Below are positions 62,901-64,000 of a stretch of 64,000 nucleotides of DNA, one piece after another. Location: positions 111,906-175,905 of the forward strand of contig JADCRB010000117.1 of the NCBI GenBank assembly GCA_021464245.1, written 5' to 3'. Made by a program: the position numbers and the translations under genes. Source of the DNA: Carallia brachiata (Eukaryota; Streptophyta; Magnoliopsida; Malpighiales; Rhizophoraceae). Within the stretch, counting starts at the first letter, position 1, and each line of letters opens with the position of its first letter. A model generated the notes under the pieces. That model saw only the letters and a program-made list of their open reading frames with translations. It was not told the DNA's origin and made no database searches.

Positions 62901-64000
62901 AGTTGAGCTAGACAATTTAACCAGACAACACTAATTGCCTTGCAAACTGACAGACGTCATTTGCCAACAAATGGGAATGTGGTGCGGCTAATTGGTTGGG
63001 GTGGTATGAGCATACGGCAGAATCAACGATGAGACCCCTTTTAAAAAACCCAAAAAAAAAAAAAAAACTTGTCGCTAATAAATTTATACGTTTGCCAGTC
63101 AAAACTTAATGAAGTAAATTTTGTTTTTTATTTATTTTAAATTTCTCCGGAGAACTTCCCACCAGTTAAAAACTGACAAATGGTGCTATAATCGCACATA
63201 CGGACGCACCTCATTTGGCAACAAATGGAAATGTAGTGCTGTTAATTCGTTGGGGTAGGTACGAGAATACAGCAGAATCAACGATGAGACTTACGTATGG
63301 TGATGTGGAGTATTTTATTTTTCATTAGTTCACATCTGTATCTCTCAACTATGCCCCTCTCTTAAATGTGAGGATTTAAATGGTGAGTGCAATGTAATGT
63401 TTTATATTTTTTTGTGCGAGAAAACTCTATTCAAATTCAATAGTATTTGAGTGGTGAATTTTTTTTATAATAAATGAAAATATTAACGAATAAATCTTTA
63501 TTTCAACTTACACATACAATATGATTAATATATTTATAATATACTTCTTTTCTCAATAAAAAAAAAAGACTCATAAACATTACTTGTTCATAAAATTGTG
63601 TCCTTGTGTTATCGTTATCATAAAAAATAAATAAACTTGTCGCGAACACATTTATTTTCTACTTTTTGGAGTCAAAACTTAATGAAGCAAATTAGCAGTG
63701 AATCTCTTAGATCGGACATGTATGCTTTACTTTCAAATCGAAGGCAGAAATAGGCCTAATATAACGTCTTTTTTTATACAAATAAAATGTATTCATAAGT
63801 ATGTTAAATTATAATATTTATAAATCGACATAGTTTGATAAGATTAAAAAGGGTAATTAACATGTTTTCAACTCCAACCGAAACACTAGTACGTAAAGGT
63901 TATTTTTTTTTAGTTTCAAAGGAAATGTTAATCAAAGGTAAAATAAGATTTAGATGGGCTTTTTGCCTTTGTTCATAGTTTTGTAAAGGTAGAATGTTTG
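59936..64000. other. AT-rich spacer with local segment repeats
   Basis: No gene recognised. T/A runs occur near 60750 and 61057. A diverged duplicated segment is present: ACAAATGG...ATCAACGATGAGAC at about 62968-63034 and again at 63221-63290. A second shared block, ACTTGTCGC...GTCAAAACTTAATGAAG, is at 63067-63115 and 63635-63688. Likely old transposon or local duplication remains. Confidence 0.4.

Overview
This is nuclear DNA from a flowering plant, most likely a eudicot. The genes are split by GT-AG introns and belong to plant families: a TTxE-type DHHC S-acyltransferase, a HAK/KUP potassium transporter remnant, an LEP/PUCHI-type AP2/ERF factor, an NPF transporter and 40S ribosomal protein S27. 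Spacers are very AT-rich. Plant LINE, PIF/Harbinger, hAT-MITE and Ty3/gypsy elements fill much of the window. I see no rRNA, tRNA, CRISPR or bacterial-type feature. The species cannot be named from the sequence.

Layout. 1-440: tail of a non-LTR retroelement. 2018-4380 (+): DHHC S-acyltransferase, five coding exons. 6338-8156 (-): gutted HAK5-like K+ transporter in which only the first and last exons remain. 8284-9460 (-): LINE fragment. 13176-14109 (-): retroposed fragment with a 16-bp target-site duplication. 16536-18147 (-): four-exon gene for a small, probably mitochondrial, single-span protein. 23511-24526 (+): AP2/ERF factor. 25289-25843 (-): KIB/DUF295-type F-box gene remnant. 26904-27848 (-): RPS27. 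30040-30811: LINE-like tail. 31500-34115 (-): NPF transporter, four coding exons. 37403-45767: apparently complete PIF/Harbinger transposon with a Myb-like ORF1 and a DDE transposase, carrying a nested hAT MITE. 47056-59935 (+): Tat-lineage Ty3/gypsy LTR retrotransposon. 59936-64000: AT-rich spacer with local repeats.

The most striking object lies inside the LTR retrotransposon, between integrase and the 3' LTR. It is an intronless, sense-oriented reading frame (57650-58266) for a WUSCHEL-type homeodomain protein. It keeps the homeodomain with a WFQNRR recognition helix, a WUS-box-like LPLFP and a C-terminal LxLxL (EAR) repression motif. A TATA-like box precedes it, and an array of 22-bp repeats and a long A tract follow it. 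I read this as capture of a developmental regulator by a retrotransposon.

Sequence quality matters here. Five otherwise well-structured frames outside the retroelement core each need one or two tiny length corrections. The retroelement also contains a 2.6-kb near-identical direct repeat joined at a single N (52477), which looks like two overlapping contig ends placed side by side. Many apparent frameshifts may therefore be assembly errors rather than real gene death.
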